A stretch of DNA of 64,000 nucleotides from Chryseobacterium soldanellicola (lineage in GTDB: Bacteria > Bacteroidota > Bacteroidia > Flavobacteriales > Weeksellaceae): contig NZ_FNKL01000003.1 in assembly GCF_900100115.1 (NCBI RefSeq), positions 868,001 through 932,000 on the forward strand. The letters run 5' to 3'. A program made the position numbers and the translations under genes. This document shows, in pieces, positions 6,651-16,677 of the stretch. The notes under the pieces were generated by a model that had not been told where the DNA came from, ran no database searches, and worked only from the letters and a program-made list of their open reading frames with translations. Positions within the stretch are counted from its first letter, which is position 1. The number at the start of each line of letters is the position of its first letter.

Positions 6651-9600
6651 TTATTCTTTGATGAATTTCTTCTGAATAGATACTGCCTCACCATCTTGGA
6701 TGTCTATTACATAAACTCCATTTATCAGTGCGCTTACATCAATCTTGTTGTTTAAGATAATCCCGCTAGACACAAGCTGTCCTGCAGCATTGTAGATCTT
6801 ATGATTAGCTCTTTTGCTAATGTTTTTCACGTACAATACTGATTTTACAGGGTTAGGATAAATCAAGATATCTGTTTGATTAATTGGGTTCTGAACTGCC
6901 TGTTTAGAAATTCTCACCGTATAATCTTCTACTTCACCATCTTGGAAACTTGTACAGTTTACAGGAATATTGTCTTTCGATAAAGCTACTCTCATTACAA
7001 CATATTTGTAATCAGTCATGCTTACAAAAGCATCTGCCGGTACGCTGAACGTTCCTGAAACAGGGGTTGTGCTGTTTGGCGGTGAAGAGTATACTCTTTC
7101 GTTGATATCAAAGTATCCGTTTCTGTTGAAATCGATCCATACCGCGATACCTGCATTGGCAGCAGTACCGGACAATTGTTTTTCAATAGAAATTTCGTTT
7201 CCTGTAGAACCTTGAACTAATTCAATAAATGTTGCAGGATTACCCGTAAAATCCGTATAAGTTGACGGTCCTGAAGCATTTTCCATAACTGGTTTACCTG
7301 TTGGTTTTACAGTTACTTTAGAAATTGAAGCATTTGCTGAGCTCGCAGATGACTGCTGACAGTAAATAACTGTTGGCGTAGTGAAGAAATAAGGCTGAGT
7401 GTAAGTACCCGGAGTACCGTTACAAACATTTACAACCTGCATTTCATACTTAGTCATTTCGGTTAAACCTGTTAACGTTAAAGTATTTGTCGCTACCGGA
7501 ATTGTTGTCCAGCTCGGAATACCCACTTTTCTATATCTCAGGATATAAGTTGCTCCCGGGAACGGATCCCAAACCACTACTGCTGTTGTAGGCGTAAGGT
7601 TAGTAATCGTTAATCCCGGAGGAGGTAATTCGCACGTTCTTTCCGTAGTAAATACTTTAGGGTTAGACCAAGGGTTAATTGTAGTCTCACCGTTACAGAT
7701 ATTCGCAACCTGTACTTCATAAGTAGTATAAGGATTTAAACCTGGAAGAGTATAAGTATTAGCCGGAGGCGCAGGTAAATTAACCTGAATCCAGGTTGCA
7801 GTTCCCACTTCTCTGTATCTCATTACATACGTTGCACTAGGTACAAGAGGTGTCCAGGTAACTACCGCCGAGTTTGTTGTAATATTGCTGATTGCAACAC
7901 TTGGAGGAGTAGGATCACATCTCGTAGTGAATGTCTTAATTGCTGTAAATGTACCTGGCGTATTACTACAAACGGCAGCAATCTGAACTTCGTAAGTTGT
8001 AGCAGGAATTAAGCCTGTTAAGTTAAGCGGAACGTTTCCTAGAAGCGTTGATGCGTATACATCCGTCCATGTTGTTGTTCCAAGAACTCTGTACTGTACC
8101 AAATAACTTAAGTTACCGGTTCCTGCCGTCCAGTTAACCGTAGCTGAGTTATGCGTAACAGCAGTAAATGTAGGAGCATTTGGTGTTGTGGTAGCACAAG
8201 GTCTTAATCTTACTGCATAATCTTCCACCTCACCGTTTACCGCATTCTGGCACATTACCGGAGCCGATGAACGTTTTAATACAACTCTCATTGTCGTTGT
8301 CAACGGCCCGTTATAAGCAGTTGAAGGTACGTTGAATAATGCATTTACAGGCGTTGTTGTACTTGATGCAGAAGCAAGAATCTGTTCTGTAGATTCAAAT
8401 ACACCGTTTCTGTTAAAGTCAATCCATGCAGATACGGCATCACTTTGAGTGGCAGCACTCCATCCTTTAGCTACAGTGATTTTATTACCTGTTGACCCAA
8501 TGTCTAAATTAACAAGGGTTGCAGGTGTTGTATAGCTGATATAGTTGGTCTGTACTGATGTATTGCTCATCACAGGAAGACCTAAGTTTACAGGATTAAT
8601 GGTAACATTAGAAATAAAATCTGTAGTCCCCGTACCTGTCATATTACAATAGGTAATAGGTGTTGTTGTGAATAGTGTAGAAGCAGACCATGCGCCTGTA
8701 ACGCCACCACAAATCGTTGCTACCTGTACTTCATAAGCAGTTTGCTCAGTAAGTCCGGTAATGTTGTAGCTGTTTCCTGTTACCGTTGGAGAGGTATTCC
8801 AAACACCTACCGGCGAAGTGGTTCTCCATCTTACTAAATAAGTAGCTCCTGTAGAAGAAAGCCAAGAAACTGTAGCGGTAGTTGCAGCAATATTTCCTAC
8901 CACAATATTCGTTGGAGGAGCTGTAGTACAAGGCTGAACGTCTACAAATTTCACTAAATAATCCTCAACCTCACCATTGCTTGTCAATACTGAGCAGGCA
9001 TCAGCAGGAGTTAAGAAATATACGATAACACGCATTTTAACTTTATTGGTTCCGTTATATGCGTTTGCTGGAACGTTAAAGTTTGCAGTAACCGGAGTTG
9101 TTGAAGAATAACCTAAATTCATTATTCTTTCGCCCCCGGCAACTGTAGATGGGTTATTATTAAAGATACCATCACCGTTGAAATCTATCCACGCATATGT
9201 AGAATATGTTCCTGACAAGATTGTTCTTCCTACAGAAAGCACATTGTTCGTAGAGCTACGAGCCAATGTCACAGTCTTAGTTAAATCAGTAGAATAATCT
9301 GTATAAGTACTAGGACCTGAGTTATTCGACATCATAGGTGTGTTGGCACCCGTTACTGTAATGTTATTGATGAAAGCATCAGTTACAGTTGCAGTACCAG
9401 AGTTACAATAAGTGATCGCAGGTGTCGTAAAAGTAATAGAACTTGACCACGGACCTGTAGTACCACCACAAATTGTAGCAACCTGCACCTCATACTGAGT
9501 TGTTGCATTTAAACTTGTAATAGTATAAGGATTTGTTGCAGGGTTTACAACAATCCAGGTTGGTGAAGCTACTGCTTTATATCTTAAAGTATAAGTGGCA

Positions 9601-12600
9601 CCTGTAGCATTTAACCAAGAAACTAACGCTGTAGAAGCCGTAACGTTTGAAACCACGATCGGCGTAGGCGCAGCAGTAGTACATCCCTGAAGATCAACAA
9701 TTTTCACTGCATAATCTTCAATTTCACCATTAGCAACAGTAGCACAAGGGTCTGTAATCGTAGAAGTAGAGAAAATCACTCTCATTCTAAGCGTTAAAGG
9801 ACCATTGTAAGACGTAGCAGGAACAGTGAATGTAGCTGTAATAGGAGTTGTAGTACTTGCAGTAGTACTGATTACTCTTTCTGCTGTTTCGAAGATACCG
9901 TTTCTGTTAAAATCAATCCATGCTCCGACAGCTAATGAATTTTGCGTGCTTGTCGGCCAAGATTTGCTTACAGAAATAGAGTTACCTGTAGAGGTACGAA
10001 CTAATGTAATTAGCTTCGCAGGATCTGCAGAATAATTTGTATAAGTATTTGCTCCTGAATCATTACTCATTACATATGAGTTGGTAGGTGCAATGGTAAC
10101 ATTAGAAATATATCCGTTGGTATTTGTTGTAGGAGTATTATTACAATATGTTACCGCAGGAGTTGTAAATTGGAAAGGTGCAGTAAATGTACCCGTAGTT
10201 CCTGAACAAATATAAGCTACCTGAACTTCATACTGAGTAGATTCTGTTAAACCTGTAATAGTATACGCATTCGATGTTAAAGGAACAGGTATCCAGGTTG
10301 TGCTTCCTACTTCTCTATATTGTAAAATATAAGTAGCCCCTACTGCAGGATCCCACATTACATAAGCAGAAGTTGCTGTAATGTTGGTTACACTAAGATT
10401 TAATGGCGCGTTACTTGTACATGGGATCGGCTGAATTAATTTAACAGCATAATCCTCTACCTCACCATCCCCAAAGCTTTGACACATCACTGGTGAAGTG
10501 CTGTATCTCATTGCAACCCTCATTCTTGTCGTTGAAGGCCCGTTGTAAGCCGTTGCAGGAACGTTGAATGTAGCCGTAACAGGAGTAGTCGTGTTACTTG
10601 GAGTATTCATTACCTGTTCTGAAGCTTCAAATACACCGTTTCTGTTAAAGTCAATCCAAACTCCTACTGCCTCGCTCCAAATAGTGCCAGGGAAGAATTT
10701 AGTAACAGAAATTGTATTGTTTGCAGAACCGATCACCAAATTAACTAAAGCACTTGGTGTAGTACTATAATCCGTATAAGTAGATCCTACAGAGTTATTG
10801 CTCATTACAGCAGCACCGGTAGGAGTTACCGTAACGTTAGAAATATATTCTGAAGCAAAGTTACTGGACGTCATTGTACAGTAAGTAAGCCCCGGAGTTG
10901 TAAAGTTCGTAGAAGCAGAGAATGTACCCTGAGTACCGGAACATACATTAGCTACCTGTACTTCATACTGAATACCATCTGTTAAACCTGTAAGGTTGAT
11001 TGTATTTGTAGCTGAAGTCACCGTAATCCACGTTGTACTTCCTACAGGACGATATTGTATAACATAAGTAGCACCTGCAGAAGCTGCCCAAGAAACAGTA
11101 GCTCCCGTCTGAGTAATTGCAGAAACAACAACACCTGTTGGCGGTGCACTTGTACAAGACGCTAAGCTTGCAACCGTTGCATTACCGATAGCATAAAATA
11201 CGTTACCGACAGCAGCCACTCTGATTTTAACCGTAGAACCAATTGCACCTAAAGCTGCAAATGTTAAAGATTCACTACCGTCATTAGCTGTAGAAGGGGA
11301 AAGAACTGTCCACGTTACCCCGTTATCTGTTGTATAATCGATTTTTACATTGGCAACACTGTAAGGTGCAGCTGTTGTATTTACCACATCCCAGGTAATA
11401 GTCGTCGGACCATTATTATAAGCTGTAGCTGTCGTTACTTTAAACGGACCATCATTTCCGACAATAATTGTCTGCTCGGCAAACTGAGTTTGCTGCTGAT
11501 TGGCTGCCGGATTGTTGTCTCTTACTGTTACTGCGAACTTGGTCGTTCTTGCAACTGTTGAAACAGATTCCCAGCCGTTATTTGAATTATTTAAAACTCC
11601 AGCCAGAACTGAAGCTAATTTTGGAAAATATCTTGTTGGGTTTGTTGTAGGATTAAAAGATCTGAATGAAGCTCCAGTTGCAGTTGTTCCTAAGTTATTT
11701 TTATTAATCGTAACACTTGCATTATCTACTTCTTCCCAGGTATACGTCATCGGATCGTTTTCAGGATCTGTTGCAGAAGCCGTTAAAACGAATGCCGTTC
11801 CTTTAGGAATATTATAAGTAGGTAAAGCCGTAATTACAGGTGGGTTATTTGTGATTGGCGTTTCAATATCACAAGTCTTGCTAATTAAATTAGCCTGAAC
11901 CTGCTTGATGCTGGCAATATGAAAATAAGGATCAGAGTGAGGCTGAACATCAGTGTTCGGGCCTGTAATCCCTGCATACCCCATAATAGTAGAACCTGAA
12001 CCCGGTTCCTGGTTGACACCAGCTCCTTCAAGAGCGTGTGAGAACGTGTGATTACCTCCTAACTGGTGACCCATCTCGTGAGCAACATAGTCGATATCAA
12101 AATTATCTCCCTGAGGAATACCATCTGCAGGAGAAGTAAATCCTGAACCTTTACCGTTTGGTACACCTGTTGTAGGGTTTACGCAAACGCAACCGATACA
12201 TCCGGCGTTACCTCCACCTCCTGAAGCACCGAATAAATGCCCAATATCATAATTGGCATTTCCGACATTTGCAGTAAGCGTTTGCTGAAGCTCTGAATTC
12301 CAGTTATTCATCTGTGCTGCAGGTGAGTAAGGATCCGTAGCCGCATTGGTATAAATTACACTCGGAAAGTTTTGTAAATCTAAGTGTAATGCGAAATCTT
12401 TTTCAAATACACCGTTTACTCTTGTAAGAGTTGCATTAATAGCCGTTAAAGCTCCCGCAACAGTTCCCCCAAAATATTGGGTATATTCTCCTGTTACAGA
12501 CATCGCCAATCTCATTGTTCTGTACTTTTTGTCAGAATTCTTTGAGAAATTAAATGTTTGATTATTAAATGCTTTTCCTGTCGTGTAAAGATTTTCTATC

Positions 12601-13109
12601 TCTTGTTTGGATAGTCTGTCTTCGTTCATAGAGCATAAGAAACCTTCACTACTCTTATCCGTTTTCGGGTGCACGCCGTAAACCGTTTTCATTTTGTCTG
12701 CCGGTTCTATGAACTCGGATTTGCCGTCTTTGATAATCATTGACTGAAAATCATCAGGCGCTAAACTAAATCTCAGGTATTTGCCCGGATCATCGATCCC
12801 GACCCCTACATAAGATCCTAATTGGTATTGGTTCGCGAGCTCTTTTACTACAACCGGAAAGCTGTAAACGGCAAACCTTTCAATTTTCCCTTCCAAAGTT
12901 GGCAATGAAATGGTAACGGGCTTTGCGTTTTTGCCCGTCTCCTGTGCTTTTGCCAATTGAGACTTTAGTAAAGAAATGTCTAGAGAGTAATAGTTCTTAA
13001 TTTCAGAACTTCCTCTGATTTTTTCTCCCCTGAATGTCGTAGGACTCCACTGTGCACTGGTAATCGCAAACAATAAGAGGAAAAAGAAAGAAGTAAATTT
13101 TTTCTTCAT
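6651..13109 (-). CDS. Giant T9SS-secreted reprolysin-like metalloprotease with FN3/GEVEDY array
   Basis: 2152 residues. Signal peptide 1-19 (ending ITSAQ). Residues 20-200 are propeptide-like. A reprolysin-type (M12B-like) catalytic domain carries HEMGHQLGGNH from residue 344 (HExxHxxGxxH zinc site) and the downstream IMGYAG Met-turn. An Ig/PKD-like region (TDPENDPMTYTWEEVDN) follows. From about residue 653 there are seven fibronectin type III domains and five GEVEDY modules, each module with an IDFNRNG calcium-type loop and a final GEVEDY/GEIEDY; the order is F-G-F-G-F-G-F-G-F-F-F-G. The last ~75 residues (from ILIYPNPVKS) are a T9SS type A sorting domain, so the protein is probably secreted or cell-surface attached. 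It is the longest of three tandem paralogues; the shorter two have one FN3-GEVEDY pair each, indicating internal amplification. The substrate is unknown. Confidence 0.92.
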   Translation of the reverse strand: MKKKFTSFFFLLLFAITSAQWSPTTFRGEKIRGSSEIKNYYSLDISLLKSQLAKAQETGKNAKPVTISLPTLEGKIERFAVYSFPVVVKELANQYQLGSYVGVGIDDPGKYLRFSLAPDDFQSMIIKDGKSEFIEPADKMKTVYGVHPKTDKSSEGFLCSMNEDRLSKQEIENLYTTGKAFNNQTFNFSKNSDKKYRTMRLAMSVTGEYTQYFGGTVAGALTAINATLTRVNGVFEKDFALHLDLQNFPSVIYTNAATDPYSPAAQMNNWNSELQQTLTANVGNANYDIGHLFGASGGGGNAGCIGCVCVNPTTGVPNGKGSGFTSPADGIPQGDNFDIDYVAHEMGHQLGGNHTFSHALEGAGVNQEPGSGSTIMGYAGITGPNTDVQPHSDPYFHIASIKQVQANLISKTCDIETPITNNPPVITALPTYNIPKGTAFVLTASATDPENDPMTYTWEEVDNASVTINKNNLGTTATGASFRSFNPTTNPTRYFPKLASVLAGVLNNSNNGWESVSTVARTTKFAVTVRDNNPAANQQQTQFAEQTIIVGNDGPFKVTTATAYNNGPTTITWDVVNTTAAPYSVANVKIDYTTDNGVTWTVLSPSTANDGSESLTFAALGAIGSTVKIRVAAVGNVFYAIGNATVASLASCTSAPPTGVVVSAITQTGATVSWAASAGATYVIQYRPVGSTTWITVTSATNTINLTGLTDGIQYEVQVANVCSGTQGTFSASTNFTTPGLTYCTMTSSNFASEYISNVTVTPTGAAVMSNNSVGSTYTDYSTTPSALVNLVIGSANNTISVTKFFPGTIWSEAVGVWIDFNRNGVFEASEQVMNTPSNTTTPVTATFNVPATAYNGPSTTRMRVAMRYSTSPVMCQSFGDGEVEDYAVKLIQPIPCTSNAPLNLSVTNITATSAYVMWDPAVGATYILQYREVGSTTWIPVPLTSNAYTITGLTESTQYEVQVAYICSGTTGTFTAPFQFTTPAVTYCNNTPTTNTNGYISNVTIAPTNSYVMSNDSGANTYTNYSADPAKLITLVRTSTGNSISVSKSWPTSTQNSLAVGAWIDFNRNGIFETAERVISTTASTTTPITATFTVPATSYNGPLTLRMRVIFSTSTITDPCATVANGEIEDYAVKIVDLQGCTTAAPTPIVVSNVTASTALVSWLNATGATYTLRYKAVASPTWIVVNPATNPYTITSLNATTQYEVQVATICGGTTGPWSSSITFTTPAITYCNSGTATVTDAFINNITVTGANTPMMSNNSGPSTYTDYSTDLTKTVTLARSSTNNVLSVGRTILSGTYSTYAWIDFNGDGIFNNNPSTVAGGERIMNLGYSSTTPVTANFNVPANAYNGTNKVKMRVIVYFLTPADACSVLTSNGEVEDYLVKFVDVQPCTTAPPTNIVVGNIAATTATVSWLSSTGATYLVRWRTTSPVGVWNTSPTVTGNSYNITGLTEQTAYEVQVATICGGVTGAWSASTLFTTTPITYCNMTGTGTTDFISNVTINPVNLGLPVMSNTSVQTNYISYTTPATLVNLDIGSTGNKITVAKGWSAATQSDAVSAWIDFNRNGVFESTEQILASASSTTTPVNALFNVPSTAYNGPLTTTMRVVLKRSSAPVMCQNAVNGEVEDYAVRLRPCATTTPNAPTFTAVTHNSATVNWTAGTGNLSYLVQYRVLGTTTWTDVYASTLLGNVPLNLTGLIPATTYEVQIAAVCSNTPGTFTAIKTFTTRCDPTPPSVAISNITTNSAVVTWTPLVPSATYVMRYREVGTATWIQVNLPAPPANTYTLPGLNPYTTYEVQVANICNGETTINPWSNPKVFTTERTCELPPPGLTITNLTPTTAVVVWDPFPGATYILRYRKVGIPSWTTIPVATNTLTLTGLTEMTKYEMQVVNVCNGTPGTYTQPYFFTTPTVIYCQQSSASSANASISKVTVKPTGKPVMENASGPSTYTDFTGNPATFIELVQGSTGNEISIEKQLSGTAANAGIAVWIDFNRNGYFDINERVYSSPPNSTTPVSGTFSVPADAFVSMTDYKYVVMRVALSKDNIPVNCTSFQDGEVEDYTVRISKQAVQNPINQTDILIYPNPVKSVLYVKNISKRANHKIYNAAGQLVSSGIILNNKIDVSALINGVYVIDIQDGEAVSIQKKFIKE

Positions 13110-13138
13110 AACTTTCTCAATATATTATATTAATTACA

Positions 13139-13146
13139 CAAATCTA
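13139..13146 (-). promoter_or_regulatory. -7 element of the giant protease gene
   Basis: TAGATTTG on the minus strand, 29 nt before the ATG at 13109. No convincing TTG element is seen at the expected distance. Confidence 0.45.
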
Positions 13147-13360
13147 ATCATTTTTTGTTATTAATTTGTAACTCGAAACAAAATTTTTGTGAAAATTTGA
13201 TAATTAATCATTTTAAGATTTCAGAATAAAAAAAAATTCTATGAAAGACCTTATCATCACATATAAATTAAACCAAACGATTATTTCGTGCTAAATTTTA
13301 TCTTTTAAAGCTATTCACTGTTATTACTCTAGCTATTTAAAAATTAAAACAATAAAAAAA

Positions 13361-13384
13361 TCCCCGGAAAATTAATTCCGGGGA
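13361..13384 (-). terminator. Terminator of the second protease gene
   Basis: TCCCCGGAA - AATTAA - TTCCGGGGA, a 9-bp stem followed by T7 on the minus strand. The same hairpin recurs at 16628-16651 after the third protease gene, so the terminator was duplicated with the gene. Confidence 0.85.
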
Positions 13385-13409
13385 TCTTTGAATATTTTAA
13401 AGTATTTTA

Positions 13410-16382
13410 TTACTTCTTGATGAATTTAGAATTGAATGTTTGTTTTCCTTTATCATCGATTGTAATCATATATACTCCTTTAATTAAAGAAGAAACATTG
13501 ATTTTACCTCCAGAAACAGTTCCGTTTCCTACTAGCTGACCAGCTGCGCTATAAATCTTATAAGAAGCTTTGTCAGAAACTTTAGTAATATTCAACACGT
13601 CTGTTGCAGGGTTTGGATACAATTGGATACCATCCTTAGTATTAGCAAGATCACTTGTACCTAAGTTAGTTACCACCACTACGTTATAGTCTTCAACTTC
13701 ACCATTCGGGAAAGATCCACATGCGAAAGAATCCGGAATAGAAAGACCTACGTTTGTCGGGTTAATTAAAACAGTAACTACTCTCATTCTTAACGGCGTA
13801 TTTGTTAACGCTGTTGAAGGCACTGTAAATGTTCCCGTTTTAGGTGTAGTTCCAACCGGCAAAGCAGTTACAGGCATATTTAAAACTCTTTCAGAAGCTT
13901 CAAATGTTCCGTTTTTGTTATAATCTATCCATACGGCCATTCCGTTAACTGAAGCACCAGAAACAGTTGTAGTAAGAGAAACACTTATTGAATTGTTTGC
14001 ACTATTGGCCAGCAATAGAGGTTGCAACGCCGGATTAGCAGTAAAGTCTGAATATGTAGTTCCTACTGTTGTATTATTGACAGTAGCCAATGTTACATTA
14101 GAAATATAATTAAACTGGCCACTTGTACTTGCAGCTGTACAGTAAGCTACCGCCGTAGTTGAGAAGTTTGTTGAAGCTGAATAAGTTCCAGGAGTTCCTG
14201 AACAAACAGCCGCTACCTGTACCTCGTAAGCAGTACCGTCAGTTAAACCTGTTATATTTACAGTAGGTGAAGTAGATGTAGTTTGTTGCCAAGTAGTATC
14301 TGTTAATTTTTTATAACGGATAATATAAGTAGCTCCAGAGATAGGCGCCCAGTTTATAGTGGCCCCACCCGCAGTAATGTTACTTACTGTTACGTTTGTA
14401 GGTGCAGATCCGTCACAAACTGCAAGAGTACTTACGCTAATAGATTTTACTGCATAAAATACGTTTCCGATTGCAGAAATTCTTAATTTAATCGTCTGAT
14501 TGTTTAATGATGAAGGAAGTGTAATACTTTCTGATCCGTCATTTGCTGTTGAAGCAGAAGCAACCGTCCAAGTTGTACCGTTATCTGTTGTATAATCAAT
14601 TTTTACGTTAGCAACATTATATGGTGCAGCCGTTGTTCCCGCAGCATCCCACTCAATGGTAGTAGGTACTGTATGAGAAGCATATTGTGTATTAACTTTA
14701 AATGGTCCTTCATTTCCTACAACAATAGTCTGATCAGCGTACTGAGTCTGCTGTTGATTGGCTGCCGGATTGTTATCTCTTGCTGTGATCGTAAATTTAG
14801 TTGTTCTCGGAACCATAGAAACAGATTCCCAACCGTTGTTTGAGTTATTTAGAACTCCTGCCAAAACTGAAGATAATTTAGGAAAATATCTTGTAGGGCT
14901 GGTTGTAGGAACAACTGATCTGAACGAAGCACCTGTAGAAGTTGTACCAAGATTTGAGCTATTGATAAGAACACTTGCATCATCCATTTCTTCCCAAGTG
15001 TACGTCATCGGATCGTTTTCAGGATCAGTAACTGAAGCTGTTAAAACGAACGCTGTTCCTTTAGGAATATTATAAGTAGGTAAAGCTGTAATTACAGGCG
15101 GGTTATTTGTAATATTAGTTTCTACGTCACAAGTTTTGCTAATTAGGTTAGCCTGAATTTGCTTAATACTTGCAATATGGAAATAAGCATCAGAGTGTGG
15201 CTGAACATCAGTTGTAGGACCAGTAATACCAGCATATCCCATAATTGTTGTACCTGAACCAGGCTCTACATTTACTCCTGAACCTTCCAGTGCGTGAGAG
15301 AATGTATGGTTACCACCTAACTGGTGCCCCATTTCGTGAGCTACATAGTCAATATCAAAATTATCTCCCTGAGGAATACCGTCAGCAGGAGAAGTATATC
15401 CGGAACCTTTACCTTTAGGCACCGCAGTCGTCGGGTTGATACAAACACAACCGATACATCCTGCATTACCACCACCACCTGAAGCACCGAATAAGTGACC
15501 GATGTCATAATTTTCGTTACCTACGTTTGCAGTTAATGTAGTTTGTAACTGTTGATTCCAAGCACCTGCCGCACCTGTTGCCGCTGGTGAATATGGGTCA
15601 GTAGCTGCATCTAGATAAATAACAGCTGGATAGTTTTGTAAATTTAAATGTAAAGCAAAATCTTTCTCAAATACACCATTTACTCTTGTAAGCGTTGCAT
15701 TGATCGCAGCTAGTGCTCCTGCAAGTGTTCCTCCGTGAAAAGCAGTATATTCACCCGTAACAGACATTACCAATCTCATTGTTCTGTACTTTTTGTCAGA
15801 ATTTTTTGAGAAGTTATTTGTCTGGTTAGAGAATGTACTTCCTTGCTTGTAAAGATCATTAATATCATTTACGGCAGCAGGACTTTCTGTCGTGCTACAA
15901 AGGAAGCTCTTACCTTCTGTACGCTTGGACTTAGCATGAACTTTATAAACGGTCTTAGTATTATCTGTTGGCTCAATAAATTCATAGCTTCCGTTTTTGA
16001 TAATCATTGACTGGAAATCGTTAGGAGCCACTGAGAATCTTAAAGTTTTTGAAGGATCATCAATTCCAACACCCACATACGATCCCAATTGATATTGGTC
16101 CGCCAATTCTTTCACAACTACCGGAAAGCTATAAACTGCAAATCTTTCTATTTTACCATCTAAAGTTGGTAAAGAAATTTCTACTGATTTAGCATTTGGT
16201 CCAGTTTCCTGAGCATTTCTAAGTTGTTCCTTAATTTTATTAAGATCCAACTTGAAATAACTATAACTATCTGCAATAGATGGCAAATCTGTCATCCCTT
16301 TTTTAACTGTAGTCGGGGTCCACTGCGCAAAGGCAGTACCACCTATCAAACTACAAAATAAAACAGTAATAAGTTTTTTCAT
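13410..16382 (-). CDS. T9SS-secreted reprolysin-like metalloprotease (second paralogue)
   Basis: 990 residues. Signal peptide at the N-terminus (cleavage after GGTAFAQ). The propeptide-like part contains the segment YQLGSYVGVGIDD shared with its neighbours. Catalytic HEMGHQLGGNH starts at residue 349, and TTIMGYAG is the Met-turn. The Ig-like region is followed by one FN3 domain (about 655-740), one GEVEDY module with IDYNKNG and PNGEVEDYNV (about 742-905), and a T9SS type A sorting domain (IQLYPNPATDVLNI to the end). It differs from the third paralogue mainly before the FN3 domain; the C-terminal third is nearly identical. It has its own promoter and terminator. Confidence 0.93.
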   Translation of the reverse strand: MKKLITVLFCSLIGGTAFAQWTPTTVKKGMTDLPSIADSYSYFKLDLNKIKEQLRNAQETGPNAKSVEISLPTLDGKIERFAVYSFPVVVKELADQYQLGSYVGVGIDDPSKTLRFSVAPNDFQSMIIKNGSYEFIEPTDNTKTVYKVHAKSKRTEGKSFLCSTTESPAAVNDINDLYKQGSTFSNQTNNFSKNSDKKYRTMRLVMSVTGEYTAFHGGTLAGALAAINATLTRVNGVFEKDFALHLNLQNYPAVIYLDAATDPYSPAATGAAGAWNQQLQTTLTANVGNENYDIGHLFGASGGGGNAGCIGCVCINPTTAVPKGKGSGYTSPADGIPQGDNFDIDYVAHEMGHQLGGNHTFSHALEGSGVNVEPGSGTTIMGYAGITGPTTDVQPHSDAYFHIASIKQIQANLISKTCDVETNITNNPPVITALPTYNIPKGTAFVLTASVTDPENDPMTYTWEEMDDASVLINSSNLGTTSTGASFRSVVPTTSPTRYFPKLSSVLAGVLNNSNNGWESVSMVPRTTKFTITARDNNPAANQQQTQYADQTIVVGNEGPFKVNTQYASHTVPTTIEWDAAGTTAAPYNVANVKIDYTTDNGTTWTVASASTANDGSESITLPSSLNNQTIKLRISAIGNVFYAVKSISVSTLAVCDGSAPTNVTVSNITAGGATINWAPISGATYIIRYKKLTDTTWQQTTSTSPTVNITGLTDGTAYEVQVAAVCSGTPGTYSASTNFSTTAVAYCTAASTSGQFNYISNVTLATVNNTTVGTTYSDFTANPALQPLLLANSANNSISVSLTTTVSGASVNGMAVWIDYNKNGTFEASERVLNMPVTALPVGTTPKTGTFTVPSTALTNTPLRMRVVTVLINPTNVGLSIPDSFACGSFPNGEVEDYNVVVVTNLGTSDLANTKDGIQLYPNPATDVLNITKVSDKASYKIYSAAGQLVGNGTVSGGKINVSSLIKGVYMITIDDKGKQTFNSKFIKK

Positions 16383-16406
16383 GTAATATAACTATTTTTA
16401 ACTTGC

Positions 16407-16437
16407 CAAAAATAGCCATACATTTTCTAACCCCCAA
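16407..16437 (-). promoter_or_regulatory. Promoter of the second protease gene
   Basis: Minus strand: TTG at 16437-16435, 20-nt spacer, TATTTTTG at 16414-16407. The ATG is at 16382. Good match to the Bacteroidota consensus. Confidence 0.65.
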
Positions 16438-16627
16438 AAAATATTCGCTATATTTTAAATAATTATTAACAATGTTAAAACATATGTATAAATTTAAGAT
16501 CAGAAACAACATTTTTCAATAGAAAAGGTTTTGAAAATCATACATCTATTTTCATTTTATTATAAAGATTGAAGAAAATAATTCTCATTATCATTGAATT
16601 TCAGGGTTTTTAGTTAAAATAAAAAAA

Positions 16628-16651
16628 TCCCCGGAATTAATTTTCCGGGGA
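16628..16651 (-). terminator. Terminator of the third protease gene
   Basis: TCCCCGGAA - TTAATT - TTCCGGGGA, then T7 on the minus strand. Same stem as 13361-13384. Confidence 0.85.
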
Positions 16652-16677
16652 TTTTTCGAATATTTTAAAGTATTTTA

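Larger units (their letters stand above)
13110..13409. other. Spacer between first and second protease genes
   Basis: Non-coding, very AT-rich. It holds the -7 element of the giant protease gene (13139-13146) and the terminator of the second protease gene (13361-13384). I see nothing else in it. Confidence 0.6.

Noticed and set aside
7018..11817. Many open frames opposite the giant protease gene
   Set aside because: They follow the codon periodicity of the protease repeats, recur at each FN3/GEVEDY unit and have no start signals or recognisable domains.
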